64,000 nucleotides of DNA from F23-B02 sp963650165 (GTDB lineage Bacteria > Bacillota > Clostridia > Oscillospirales > Oscillospiraceae). Position numbers and translations under genes: made by a program. The stretch covers positions 112,382 through 176,381 of the forward strand of contig CAVJKX010000002.1 of the NCBI GenBank assembly GCA_963650165.1, written 5' to 3'. Each line of letters begins with the position of its first letter. Position 1 is the first letter of the stretch. Positions 48,416-57,389 of this stretch are shown here, piece by piece. The notes under the pieces are model-generated. The model made no database searches. It saw nothing but the letters and a program-made list of their open reading frames with translations, and was not told the origin of the DNA.

Positions 48416-48456
48416 AAAAAATCTCGGTAATACACTGCGTATTACCGAGATTTTTT
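48416..48456. terminator. Bidirectional terminator
   Basis: Perfect 18-pair stem (48416-48433 and 48439-48456, core TCTCGGTAATAC) with ACTGC loop, A-run and T-run at the ends. It serves the ABC operon and the converging AGCS gene. Confidence 0.92.
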
Positions 48457-48467
48457 AACGGTTTTAA

Positions 48468-49886
<1,419 letters not shown>

Positions 49887-49911
49887 TTTCTTTGTTTCCT
49901 CCTTGTTTTTT

Positions 49912-50090
49912 GCAACAAAAAAACTGCTGAATCATATCAGCAGCTCCGGAGACATATTAGAAAACATATTGATCTTGAATTTATGCTTTCCTCTGTCCTT
50001 TTGCCTGAGAGATTCGGCGCGCCGCGCCTTACACCTTCGGCACCCTTTCGGGATTCTCCAGAGCATCCTCCGCCCCCAGTCTCTTTCGAT
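49912..50090 (-). promoter_or_regulatory. Glycine riboswitch with terminator
   Basis: On minus: CTCTGGAGAATCCC, CCGAAGGTGTAA and CTCTCAGGCAAAAGGACAGAG (about 50075-49988) are the conserved parts of one glycine aptamer. Downstream, the stem CTGCTGA/TCAGCAG followed by seven T (49914-49944) is the expression platform before the symporter. Binding of glycine would be expected to prevent termination and switch the gene on. Only one aptamer core is recognised; the 5' side up to 50110 has no second one. Confidence 0.88.
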
Positions 50091-50119
50091 CCTTGAGGTT
50101 TCACAGGATTTATGAACGT

Positions 50120-50148
50120 ATGTTAACACAGTGTTCACAGTATGTCAA
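50120..50148 (-). promoter_or_regulatory. Promoter of the riboswitch/AGCS transcript
   Basis: Minus: TTGACA (50143-50148), 17 bases, TAACAT (50120-50125). The spacer and -10 contain the dyad AACACTGTGTT. Confidence 0.6.
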
Positions 50149-50263
50149 TAACTTTAAATCGTTAAATTATTATTTATCGTCATGCACAATTAATAGATCG
50201 TTAACACAATCAAAGTTTACATATACTACAATGGATGGACTTCCGTGAAAGGACGGTTTTGAT

Positions 50264-51133
50264 ATGAAAAAAGTAATTTCGCTTATTCTGTGCGTGCTCA
50301 TGCTCGGCAGCTGCTTTGCCTTTGCCGACGCCGTCGAGGGCAGCCGCGCCGTGATAGGCGCAGATCTCGACGCGGACGAGATCGCATATGTTTACAAGCA
50401 GTTCGGCATTTCACAGGGCGACGTCAAGGAGCTTACGGTCACCAACGCCGAGGAGCGCGAGTACCTCAGCGGTCTGGTCGACGAAAGCCTGATCGGCTCG
50501 AAGTCGATCTCCTGCGTGTACATCGAAGCGCTCTCCGAGGGCAAGGGTCTTGACGTTTCGGTCGACAACATCACCTGGTGCACTCCGGATATGTACATGA
50601 ACGCGATGGTCACGGCCGGCATCACCGACGCGAACGTGAAGATCGCAGCACCCTTCAAGGTCTCCGGCACGGCGGCGCTCACGGGCATATACAAGGCCTA
50701 TGAGGACATAAGCGGCAAGAAGCTCGACGAGAACGCAAAGCTCGTCGGCACGCAGGAGCTCACAGTTACGGCGGAGCTGGCCGAGGAGATCGGCAGCACG
50801 GACTCCGCCGCGATAGTAAACCAGCTCAAGCTCATCCTCGACGAGACAAAGAACATGAGCGACGACGAGCTGCGCGAGCAGATAAAGGAGATCGCCGAGG
50901 AGTATGATGTGACCCTCACCGACAGCCAGATCGACAGTCTCATATCCCTGTGCCGCTCGATGGAAAAGCTCGACACGGCCGCTCTCAAGGAGAAGGTCGA
51001 GCAGGTGCAGCAGTACCTCAAGGACATCGTCTCAAAGCAGGGCGAGATAAAGCAGTTTCTCTCCAACGTCGCCGACACGGTGACCGAGTTTGTCAATAAG
51101 GTCGTAGATTTCATCCGCGGCATCTTCAGCTGA
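50264..51133 (+). CDS. Secreted DUF1002 protein
   Basis: A 289-residue exported protein. The signal peptide MKKVISLILCVLMLGSCFAF ends before ADAVEG; the LGSC could also act as a lipobox. The body matches DUF1002: VIGADLDADE, then VKELTVTNAEER, SVDNITWCTPDMY, AAPFKVSGTAALTGIYKAYE and a C-terminal pair of long helices. Function unknown; common in the envelope of Clostridia. AAAGGA lies upstream of the ATG. Single gene. Confidence 0.88.
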   Translation: MKKVISLILCVLMLGSCFAFADAVEGSRAVIGADLDADEIAYVYKQFGISQGDVKELTVTNAEEREYLSGLVDESLIGSKSISCVYIEALSEGKGLDVSVDNITWCTPDMYMNAMVTAGITDANVKIAAPFKVSGTAALTGIYKAYEDISGKKLDENAKLVGTQELTVTAELAEEIGSTDSAAIVNQLKLILDETKNMSDDELREQIKEIAEEYDVTLTDSQIDSLISLCRSMEKLDTAALKEKVEQVQQYLKDIVSKQGEIKQFLSNVADTVTEFVNKVVDFIRGIFS

Positions 51134-51143
51134 TGAAAAAATT

Positions 51144-51175
51144 ATCCTCTGCACGAAATGTGCAGAGGATTTTTT
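51144..51175. terminator. Bidirectional terminator
   Basis: Eleven-pair stem ATCCTCTGCAC/GTGCAGAGGAT (51144-51154 and 51160-51170), T-run on plus and A-run before it for the converging EamA gene. Confidence 0.9.
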
Positions 51176-51178
51176 CGT

Positions 51179-52063
51179 TTATGCGCTTTTCTTTTTAAAG
51201 CTCACCTCGCTGACTATCGCAGAGCCGATGACGAGCACCGCGCCGAAGATGCCGAAGGCGGAGAGCTTTTCGCCCAGCACTGCCGACGAGAGGATGAGCG
51301 CGAACACGGGGTCAATGTAGCTCAAAACGGCGACCGACTGCGCCTTGAGTCCCTTCATGGAGCCGAAGTACAGGGCGTAGGCTATGCCGGTGTGCACAAG
51401 GCCGACGATAAGCACCATGACGGCGCCCAGCGTGTCAAGGCTTATATCCGAGAGGTTTTCCGTCAGCAGCAGGTACGGTATGAGTATGACGGCCGCGGAG
51501 ACGAGCTGGATTATCGTCTTTTCGTAATCGTCGTCAATCTGAACCTTTTTGTTCATTATAACGACCGTCGCGTAAAGCGCGGCGGCGGCAAGGCCATAGA
51601 GTATGCCCTTCACGTCCTGCGCCTGAATGCCGCCGCCCTCCGTCATGCCGGAGACGAACACCATGCCCACGATGGCGGCCGCGGCGCACAGCAGCTTCTT
51701 TGCACTCAGCTTTTCCCTGAACACGAGCGGCGACAGCAGGATAACTATGGTCGGCTGCATGTAGTAGCACATGGTTGCCGTCGAAACGGCGGTGTAGTTG
51801 TACGCTTCAAAAAGGCACATCCAGTTCAGGCCCATGACAGCGCCCGTCACGGCAAGCAGGAGGAGCTTTTTGGGCTCGATGCGGGCAAGCCTCCCTCCCC
51901 TTGCGAGCACGAAGCTCAGCAGGAACGCACCACCCAGCAGGCCGCGCGAAAACGCGAGCAGGCCGGAGGAAAGCGGTATGTATCTTCTGAATATCCCTAT
52001 CGTGCCGAAGATCAGCATCGATGATATTATCATCAAATATGATTTTGAATTATTCTCGTTCAT
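51179..52063 (-). CDS. EamA family (DMT) transporter
   Basis: A 294-residue protein with ten membrane helices in two EamA repeats. FSRGLLGGAFLLSFVLARGG and GLNWMCLFEAYNYTAVSTA are typical of the first, and DPVFALILSSAVLGEKLS of the second. Usual role: export of amino acids or metabolites; substrate unknown. It starts 15 bp after the second SMR gene, so three DMT-superfamily exporters lie in one operon. Confidence 0.9.
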   Translation of the reverse strand: MNENNSKSYLMIISSMLIFGTIGIFRRYIPLSSGLLAFSRGLLGGAFLLSFVLARGGRLARIEPKKLLLLAVTGAVMGLNWMCLFEAYNYTAVSTATMCYYMQPTIVILLSPLVFREKLSAKKLLCAAAAIVGMVFVSGMTEGGGIQAQDVKGILYGLAAAALYATVVIMNKKVQIDDDYEKTIIQLVSAAVILIPYLLLTENLSDISLDTLGAVMVLIVGLVHTGIAYALYFGSMKGLKAQSVAVLSYIDPVFALILSSAVLGEKLSAFGIFGAVLVIGSAIVSEVSFKKKSA

Positions 52064-52078
52064 TGACCTTTCCTCATC

Positions 52079-52390
52079 TTACGCAAGTCTTAACCCTATA
52101 ACACCGAGGAGCACAAGCGCCATGAAAACGAGCTTCTCAGGGCTCTTGCTCTCTTTAAAAACGATTATGCCGAACAGAACATTGAACAGCGTTCCGAGTC
52201 CCGTCCATACGGCGTAGCTCACACCCAGCGGCAGTGTCTTTGCCGCGACCGACAGAAGGCCGATGCTTATAAACGAGCAGAGCGCCGTCAGTACCGTGTA
52301 TTTTACGTTTTTAAAGCCGTTTGACAGCTTCATGCACACCGTGAAAGCGAGCTCAAAGCATCCGGCGATAACAAGGACTATCCACATCAT
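52079..52390 (-). CDS. SMR family transporter subunit 2
   Basis: A 103-residue, four-helix small multidrug resistance protein. The essential Glu of helix 1 is in IAGCFELAFTVCMKLS; GVSYAVWTGLGTL and FKESKSPEKL follow. It overlaps the first SMR gene by ATGA, the arrangement of two-gene SMR pairs such as YkkCD or EbrAB, which work as heterodimers. Substrate could be guanidinium or a drug cation; no guanidine riboswitch is seen. Confidence 0.9.
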   Translation of the reverse strand: MMWIVLVIAGCFELAFTVCMKLSNGFKNVKYTVLTALCSFISIGLLSVAAKTLPLGVSYAVWTGLGTLFNVLFGIIVFKESKSPEKLVFMALVLLGVIGLRLA

Positions 52391-52734
52391 TTTGTGCCGC
52401 CCTCCTTATCGCAAAGCTTGAGGCCGAGTATGCCGACAATGAGCATTCCGAGCGAAACAAGCTTCAGTACGCTTGCGCCCTCATTGAGCACAAATATGCT
52501 TATCACCGTCGTTCCGACAACGCCGATGCCTGTAAACACGGCGTAGCTGAGGCCTATTCCGAGCGTATCAATGGCTTTTGCGAGCATGAAAAAGCTCACG
52601 ACGAGTATGACGATCGTTATAACGCTCGGCCAGAGTACCGTAAAGCCGTGACTGAGCTTCATGGTATACGCCCACACGATCTCAAGAAGCCCTGCGATTA
52701 TGAGCAGTATCCATGCCGTATTTTTCTCTTTCAT
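52387..52734 (-). CDS. SMR family transporter subunit 1
   Basis: A 115-residue, four-helix SMR protein. Helix 1 is IAGLLEIVWAYTMKLSHG with the essential Glu; LEIVWAYTMK resembles the guanidinium exporter (Gdx) subgroup more than EmrE, an impression not tested by alignment. GLSYAVFTGIGVVGT is the usual helix 3. GGAGG is six bases before the ATG. It begins only 18 bp beyond the trxB terminator hairpin, leaving little room for a promoter of its own. Confidence 0.9.
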   Translation of the reverse strand: MKEKNTAWILLIIAGLLEIVWAYTMKLSHGFTVLWPSVITIVILVVSFFMLAKAIDTLGIGLSYAVFTGIGVVGTTVISIFVLNEGASVLKLVSLGMLIVGILGLKLCDKEGGTK

Positions 52735-52751
52735 ATATCCTCCGATATTTA

Positions 52752-52786
52752 AAAGTCCGGAAGAAAATTTTGTTCTTCCGGACTTT
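52752..52786 (-). terminator. Terminator after trxB
   Basis: Perfect 14-pair stem AAAGTCCGGAAGAA/TTCTTCCGGACTTT with a seven-base loop. The SMR-EamA operon follows at once, so partial read-through is possible. Confidence 0.82.
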
Positions 52787-52790
52787 GTGT

Positions 52791-53702
52791 TTATTCAAGT
52801 TCGTCTATATACCGGCAGGCGGCAAGCGCGGCGCTCGATCCGTCGGCAGCGGCGGTCGTGAGCTGCCGCACGCTCTTTTTCCGGCAGTCACCGGCGACGA
52901 AAACGCCGGGCGTTTTGGTCGTGCAGCTCTCGTCGGAGTCTGCGTAGCCGCCCGCGTCGAGGTCTATAAGCGATGAGAATATCCCGTTATCCGGAGCATG
53001 GCCTATCGCAACGAACAGACCGTCCACCGCGATCTCGCGCTCCGTGCCCTCACCGTCGGCGATCCTTACGCCGCACAGCTCGTCCTGTCCGAGCAGCGCC
53101 GTTATGCTGCTGCCGAGCACGAACTCGACGTTGTCCTTCGCCCTGAGCGCCTCGACGAGCCTTGCTTCGCCGCGGAAGGTATCTCTGCGGTGAATTATGT
53201 AAACCTTAGAGCAGGTGTCGCTCAGGAGCATCGCGTCCTGAAGCGCCGAGTTTCCGCCGCCGGTGACGGCCACCTCCCTGCCCTTGTAAAACGCACCGTC
53301 GCACACAGCGCAGAAGCATACGCCCGCGCCCATGAGCTCCTCCTCGCCGGGAACGCCGAGGGTGCGCGGCCTTGCGCCGGAGGCGATTATGAGCGCCTTT
53401 GCTTCGAAAACGGCGCCGAAATCGGTTCTTACGCGCTTTATATCGCCGTCAAGCTCGACCGATACGACCTCGTCGAGCTCAAGCTCCGCGCCCTGCTCGA
53501 TGGCCTGGGCGGTGAATTTATCGCCGAGCTCCGCGCCGGATATCGAGGGTATGCCGGGGAAGTTTTCGACCTTGGGCGACCATGTTATCTGACCGCCGAA
53601 GCTGCTTTTTTCAATTACGAGAACGCTTTTTCCCGCTCTCAAGGCGTAGAGGGCGGCAGTCAATCCTGCCGGCCCTCCGCCGATGATTATTATATCATGC
53701 AT
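52791..53702 (-). CDS. trxB: Thioredoxin reductase
   Basis: NADPH-dependent flavoenzyme that reduces redoxins. The 303-residue protein has FAD site IIGGGPAGLTAALYALRAG (6-24), redox-active Cys131-Cys134 (CAVCDG), NADPH site VTGGGNSALQDA and the C-terminal FVAGDCRKKSVRQ. It starts 14 bp after nrdD, whose C-terminus is a redoxin domain, so the two probably form an electron path from NADPH to the ribonucleotide reductase. Confidence 0.94.
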   Translation of the reverse strand: MHDIIIIGGGPAGLTAALYALRAGKSVLVIEKSSFGGQITWSPKVENFPGIPSISGAELGDKFTAQAIEQGAELELDEVVSVELDGDIKRVRTDFGAVFEAKALIIASGARPRTLGVPGEEELMGAGVCFCAVCDGAFYKGREVAVTGGGNSALQDAMLLSDTCSKVYIIHRRDTFRGEARLVEALRAKDNVEFVLGSSITALLGQDELCGVRIADGEGTEREIAVDGLFVAIGHAPDNGIFSSLIDLDAGGYADSDESCTTKTPGVFVAGDCRKKSVRQLTTAAADGSSAALAACRYIDELE

Positions 53703-53716
53703 TGCTTTGCCTTCGT

Positions 53717-56098
53717 TTATTTAAACAGATAGCTCTTTATTGCGCCTGCTCCGGCAAACTTCTCGACATGCTCACCGTCGGCAATGATGAGCGTCGGAGC
53801 CTGCTTTACGCCGTAGGACAGCGCAAGCTCGACGTTTTCCTCGGCCATGACCTTCTCGCAGTCAAAGCCGGCCTTGTCCATATAGCTGTAGACTATGCGG
53901 CAGTTCGGGCAGTTTTCACGCGTGAAGAGGATGGCGCGTCTGCCGGTGGAGTCCTTGCAGATCTCCTCCTCGACGGCAGGCTCCTGCTCGGGCTTTGCCT
54001 CGGGATGGAGAGGACCCTTGTGCCTGAGGACGGAGGTCCCGATATTGTACTCCCTGCGCTCCTTGTACTCCTGGGTCTTGCCGGCGTTCCAGTTCTGAAC
54101 GGGGCGGTAGTAGCCGGTTATGCGGCTGTAGACCTCGGCGCTCTCGCCGCATTCGGGGCAGGTGAACTGCTCGCCTGCGAGGTAGCCGTGATTTTTGCAC
54201 ACGGAGTAGGTCGGGCTGATGGTGTAGTACGGCAGCTTGTAGTTTTCCGCGATCTTGCGGACGAGGTTTGCCGCGGCCTGCCAGTCGGGCAGCTTCTCGC
54301 CGAGGAAGGCGTGGAACACCGTGCCGGAGGTATAGAGCGTCTGGAGCTCGTCCTGAATGTCGAGGGCGGAGAAAATATCGTCGGTATAGCCGACCGGGAG
54401 GTGGCTGGAGTTGGTGTAGTACGGTGTGTCGCCGTGGGAGCCGGTGATGATATCGGGATACTGCTCGACATCGTGCTTTGCAAGGCGGTAGGACGTGCTC
54501 TCGGCCGGGGTGGCTTCGAGGTTGTACAGGTCGCCGTACTGCTCCTGATAGTCCGACAGACGCTCGCGCATGTGGTTGAGGACGCGCTTGGTGAACTCCT
54601 GGCACTTCGGATCGGTCATGTCGGCACGGATCCACTTTGCGTTCAGGCCCGCTTCGTTCATGCCGACAAGGCCGATGGTGGAAAAGTGGTTGTCGAAGTT
54701 GCCGAGGTAGTACTTGGTGTAGGGGTAGAGTCCCTCGTTTAAGAGCTTGGTTATGACGTTGCGCTTTACCTTCAGTGAGCGCGCGGCGATATCCATCATC
54801 TTGTCCAGGCGCTTGAAGAAGTCTGCCTCGTCGGCCGCAAGATAGGCTATGCGCGGCATGTTGATGGTGACGACGCCGATAGAGCCCGTGCTCTCGCCGG
54901 AGCCGAAGTAGCCGCCGGACTTCTTGCGCAGCTCGCGCAGGTCAAGGCGCAGACGGCAGCACATGCTGCGGACATCCGAGGGCTCCATGTCGGAGTTTAT
55001 GTAGTTGGAGAAGTACGGAGTACCGTACTTTGCGGTCATCTCGAACAGGAGTTTGTTGTTCTCCGTGGGAGACCAGTCGAAATCGCGGGTGATGGAGTAG
55101 GTCGGGATCGGGTACTGGAAGCCGCGGCCGTTCGCGTCGCCCTCGATCATGATGTCGATAAAGGCCTTGTTGACCATGGCCATTTCCTCGACGCAGTCGC
55201 CGTAGGTGAAGCTCTGCTCCTTGCCGCCGACTATTGCGGGCATGTCCCTGAGGTCGGCGGGAACCGTCCAGTCAAGGGTGATGTTCGAAAACGGAGCCTG
55301 GGTGCCCCAGCGCGAGGGAGTGTTCACGCCGAAGATGAACGACTGTATGCACTGCTTGACCTCTTTATAGGTGAGATTGTCGATCTTCACGAAGGGGGCA
55401 AGGTAGGTGTCAAAGCTCGAAAACGCCTGGGCACCGGCCCACTCGTTCTGCATGATGCCGAGGAAGTTGACCATCTGATTGCACAGGGTGCTCAGGTGGC
55501 TTGCCGGGGAGGAGTTTATCTTGCCCGGAATGCCGAGGCCCTGCTGGATAAGCTGCTTGAGGCTCCAGCCGGCGCAGTAGCCGGTGAGCATGCTCAGATC
55601 GTGCAGGTGCAGATCGCAGTTGCGGTGAGCGCTGCCGATCTCCTCGTCGTAGATCTCGCTGAGCCAGTAGTTAGCGGTAATGGCGCCGGAGTTTGAAAGG
55701 ATAAGGCCGCCGACGGAATAGGTGACGGTGGAGTTTTCCTTGACGCGCCAGTCAAGAACGTTTACATAGCTGTTGACCGTCTCTTTATAGTCGAGGTAGG
55801 TGTTTTTCATGTTGCGCAGTTTTTCGCGCTGCTTGCGGTAGAGTATGTAGGCCTTTGCAACGCCCTCGTAGCCGCCGCGCGACAGGACCGCCTCGACACT
55901 GTCCTGAATGTCCTCAACGGCGACATAGCCGTCCTTTATCTTCGGCAGGAAGTCGGCCGATACCTTGAGTGCGATGAAGTCGATGATATCATCGGTGTAC
56001 TCGGTGTCGGTCGCCTCGAAGGCCTTTTTGATGGCGTTGGCGATCTTCGTGATGTCGAAGTCAACGATTTTTCCGTCTCTCTTAATGATCTGATACAT
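53717..56098 (-). CDS. nrdD: Anaerobic ribonucleotide reductase NrdD with fused redoxin domain
   Basis: Class III reductase that makes deoxynucleotides with an oxygen-sensitive glycyl radical. Of its 793 residues, the N-terminal ATP-cone (about 1-95: MYQIIKRDGKIVDFDITKI) is followed by the ten-stranded barrel. Zinc cysteines (CKNHGYLAGEQFTCPECG) come next, then the radical Gly673 in NWNAGKTQEY. After a Glu/Pro-rich linker (about 700-716), an extra C-terminal domain of about 75 residues has a thioredoxin/glutaredoxin fold signature: ILFTRENCPNCRIV (Cys730, Cys733) and the cis-Pro VKQAPTLIIADG. Usual NrdD ends shortly after the glycine and uses formate; the fused redoxin plus trxB next door suggest a redoxin-driven enzyme. 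Start ATG 56096-56098 after GGAGG. Confidence 0.94.
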   Translation of the reverse strand: MYQIIKRDGKIVDFDITKIANAIKKAFEATDTEYTDDIIDFIALKVSADFLPKIKDGYVAVEDIQDSVEAVLSRGGYEGVAKAYILYRKQREKLRNMKNTYLDYKETVNSYVNVLDWRVKENSTVTYSVGGLILSNSGAITANYWLSEIYDEEIGSAHRNCDLHLHDLSMLTGYCAGWSLKQLIQQGLGIPGKINSSPASHLSTLCNQMVNFLGIMQNEWAGAQAFSSFDTYLAPFVKIDNLTYKEVKQCIQSFIFGVNTPSRWGTQAPFSNITLDWTVPADLRDMPAIVGGKEQSFTYGDCVEEMAMVNKAFIDIMIEGDANGRGFQYPIPTYSITRDFDWSPTENNKLLFEMTAKYGTPYFSNYINSDMEPSDVRSMCCRLRLDLRELRKKSGGYFGSGESTGSIGVVTINMPRIAYLAADEADFFKRLDKMMDIAARSLKVKRNVITKLLNEGLYPYTKYYLGNFDNHFSTIGLVGMNEAGLNAKWIRADMTDPKCQEFTKRVLNHMRERLSDYQEQYGDLYNLEATPAESTSYRLAKHDVEQYPDIITGSHGDTPYYTNSSHLPVGYTDDIFSALDIQDELQTLYTSGTVFHAFLGEKLPDWQAAANLVRKIAENYKLPYYTISPTYSVCKNHGYLAGEQFTCPECGESAEVYSRITGYYRPVQNWNAGKTQEYKERREYNIGTSVLRHKGPLHPEAKPEQEPAVEEEICKDSTGRRAILFTRENCPNCRIVYSYMDKAGFDCEKVMAEENVELALSYGVKQAPTLIIADGEHVEKFAGAGAIKSYLFK

Positions 56099-56117
56099 TT
56101 CTATCCTCCGTTTTCTC

Positions 56118-56816
56118 TCACACGCCCCTGAGTTCGACCGCGGGGACATATTCCCTGACGGCGTCGGCCAGCTCGTGCATCTGCTTCTTGTCGTATGCCG
56201 CAAGTCCGTCCGGCAGGATGAGACTGCCCGAATCCTTGAACTGCTGCAAGTAATATTCCTTTGCGCCCTTTATCCACTTTGCCGCCTCAATGAGGCTCTC
56301 CTTCGTGTGGATGCCGCGGACCACGGTCGTGCGGAACTCGTAATCCACGCCGCCGCCGAGAAGAAGCTCCTTCGAGCGCTCGACGGGCGCAATGTCAAAC
56401 TCCTTCAGGCCTATCGTCTTCGCATAGTCGCCCGGCGCATTTTTAATGTCCATTGCGACTCTGTCGACAAGCCCGTCTTTTATGATCTCGGCCAGAAGGC
56501 CGGGATTTGAACCGTTTGTGTCGAGCTTTATCTTATAGCCCAACAGCCTGACGCGCTCCAGAAACTCCGGCATGTCCGCATGCAGCAGCGGCTCTCCGCC
56601 GGTTACGGCGACACCGTCGAGCACTCCCCTGCGCTTTCGCAGGAAGTCGAACACCTCGTCGTCCGTGAGGCAATCCTCATCGATCTGTTCGGGCAGGACA
56701 AGCGCCGCATTGTGGCAGAACGGACACCTGAAATTGCATCCGGCCGTAAACACCGTGCACGCGACGACACCGGGATAGTCAAGAAGCGTTAATTTTTGAA
56801 TGCCTGTGATCTTCAT
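56118..56816 (-). CDS. nrdG: Anaerobic ribonucleotide reductase activating protein
   Basis: Radical-SAM enzyme that makes the glycyl radical on NrdD. The 232-residue protein has the 4Fe-4S motif CNFRCPFC (Cys27, Cys31, Cys34), GGEPL (SAM binding) and the TLLDYPG start typical of the longer NrdG form. First gene of nrdG-nrdD-trxB (19 and 14 bp gaps), an order opposite to Escherichia coli. AAAGGAAG precedes the ATG. Confidence 0.94.
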   Translation of the reverse strand: MKITGIQKLTLLDYPGVVACTVFTAGCNFRCPFCHNAALVLPEQIDEDCLTDDEVFDFLRKRRGVLDGVAVTGGEPLLHADMPEFLERVRLLGYKIKLDTNGSNPGLLAEIIKDGLVDRVAMDIKNAPGDYAKTIGLKEFDIAPVERSKELLLGGGVDYEFRTTVVRGIHTKESLIEAAKWIKGAKEYYLQQFKDSGSLILPDGLAAYDKKQMHELADAVREYVPAVELRGV

Positions 56817-56846
56817 TGCACACTTCCTTTATGTTTAACGGTCTAA

Positions 56847-56875
56847 ACAATAGCATAAGCCGATTGTCCTGTCAA
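56847..56875 (-). promoter_or_regulatory. Promoter of nrdG-nrdD-trxB
   Basis: Minus: TTGACA (56870-56875), 17 bases, TATTGT (56847-56852), ending about 30 bases before the nrdG ATG. Confidence 0.7.
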
Positions 56876-56882
56876 GAGAAAA

Positions 56883-56898
56883 ACACAAAATGTAGTTA
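56883..56898 (-). promoter_or_regulatory. NrdR-like box, proximal
   Basis: ACACAAAATGTAGTTA (plus-strand reading) fits the 16-base NrdR consensus ACACWATATMTWGTGT in its left half. It lies just upstream of the -35. The weaker of the two boxes. Confidence 0.55.
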
Positions 56899-56924
56899 TT
56901 TTTACCGCTTTGTAACCCATGCTA

Positions 56925-56940
56925 CCACTAAATATTGTGG
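56925..56940 (-). promoter_or_regulatory. NrdR-like box, distal
   Basis: CCACTAAATATTGTGG, a near-perfect dyad close to the NrdR consensus. The two boxes are 42 bp apart start to start, four helical turns, a spacing typical of NrdR sites, so dATP-dependent repression of nrd genes is likely. Confidence 0.65.
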
Positions 56941-57165
56941 TCTGCAATTTTACAGAGAGTTATTATCTATAGGCGTTTTCAGGCTTTGAAACTTTTGCAC
57001 CGCAGGCAAAACATTGCTGTTTCAAGGCTTAGAGGCACTCTGAGCCGTATTCGTTTCATTAATCATTTCGTAATTGCAAGTTTCGATGCAGCACAACATT
57101 TTGTGTTTGTGATCTTATGTTAACACAAGCCGCGATCCTCATTCTGTAGCATTTGCCACATTTTC
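56941..57165. other. Gene-free stretch with a degenerate hairpin
   Basis: No credible coding frame. AGGCTTTGAAAC (near 56981) and GTTTCAAGGCTT (near 57019) form an imperfect stem that encloses a second one, TTTTGC/GCAAAA. CACAACATTTTGTG follows near 57090. It could be a small RNA or an old repeat; nothing more can be said. Confidence 0.35.
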
Positions 57166-57389
57166 AGAGGCGCATTGACGCAGTCACGGATACACATATT
57201 GCGATGGCCCTGTATCGATACCATAATATAGATAAGAACGCTTCGCGCCCCGCAGGTGCGGCGCAGTATTCGGCATGCCGTAAAAACACTGCACCGCGCC
57301 TGTGGGGCGCGAAATATACTTATTTTTTCCTGTGTTTCGATACCGGGCTGACGCAATAAACGTATAAGCAGATGCCTCAATGCGCCTCT
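57166..57389. repeat. 224 bp imperfect palindrome, MITE-like element
   Basis: The whole stretch folds on itself. The outer ends are perfect 13-base inverted repeats, AGAGGCGCATTGA (57166-57178) and its complement (57377-57389); similarity goes on inward for 56 bases per side (about 41 of 56 match). The inner arms 57242-57267 and 57288-57313 match at 23 of 26 bases, starting TTCGCGCCCC, around a 20-base loop with CGGCATGCCG. The right end reaches into the TAG stop (57388-57390) of the adjacent FAD gene. No coding frame. Small non-autonomous transposon or structured RNA are both possible; no clear target duplication is seen. Confidence 0.65.

Noticed and set aside
52735..52790. Guanidine riboswitch before the SMR pair
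   Set aside because: Too short and lacking the ykkC core or ACGR-loop hairpins; the hairpin there is a plain terminator.
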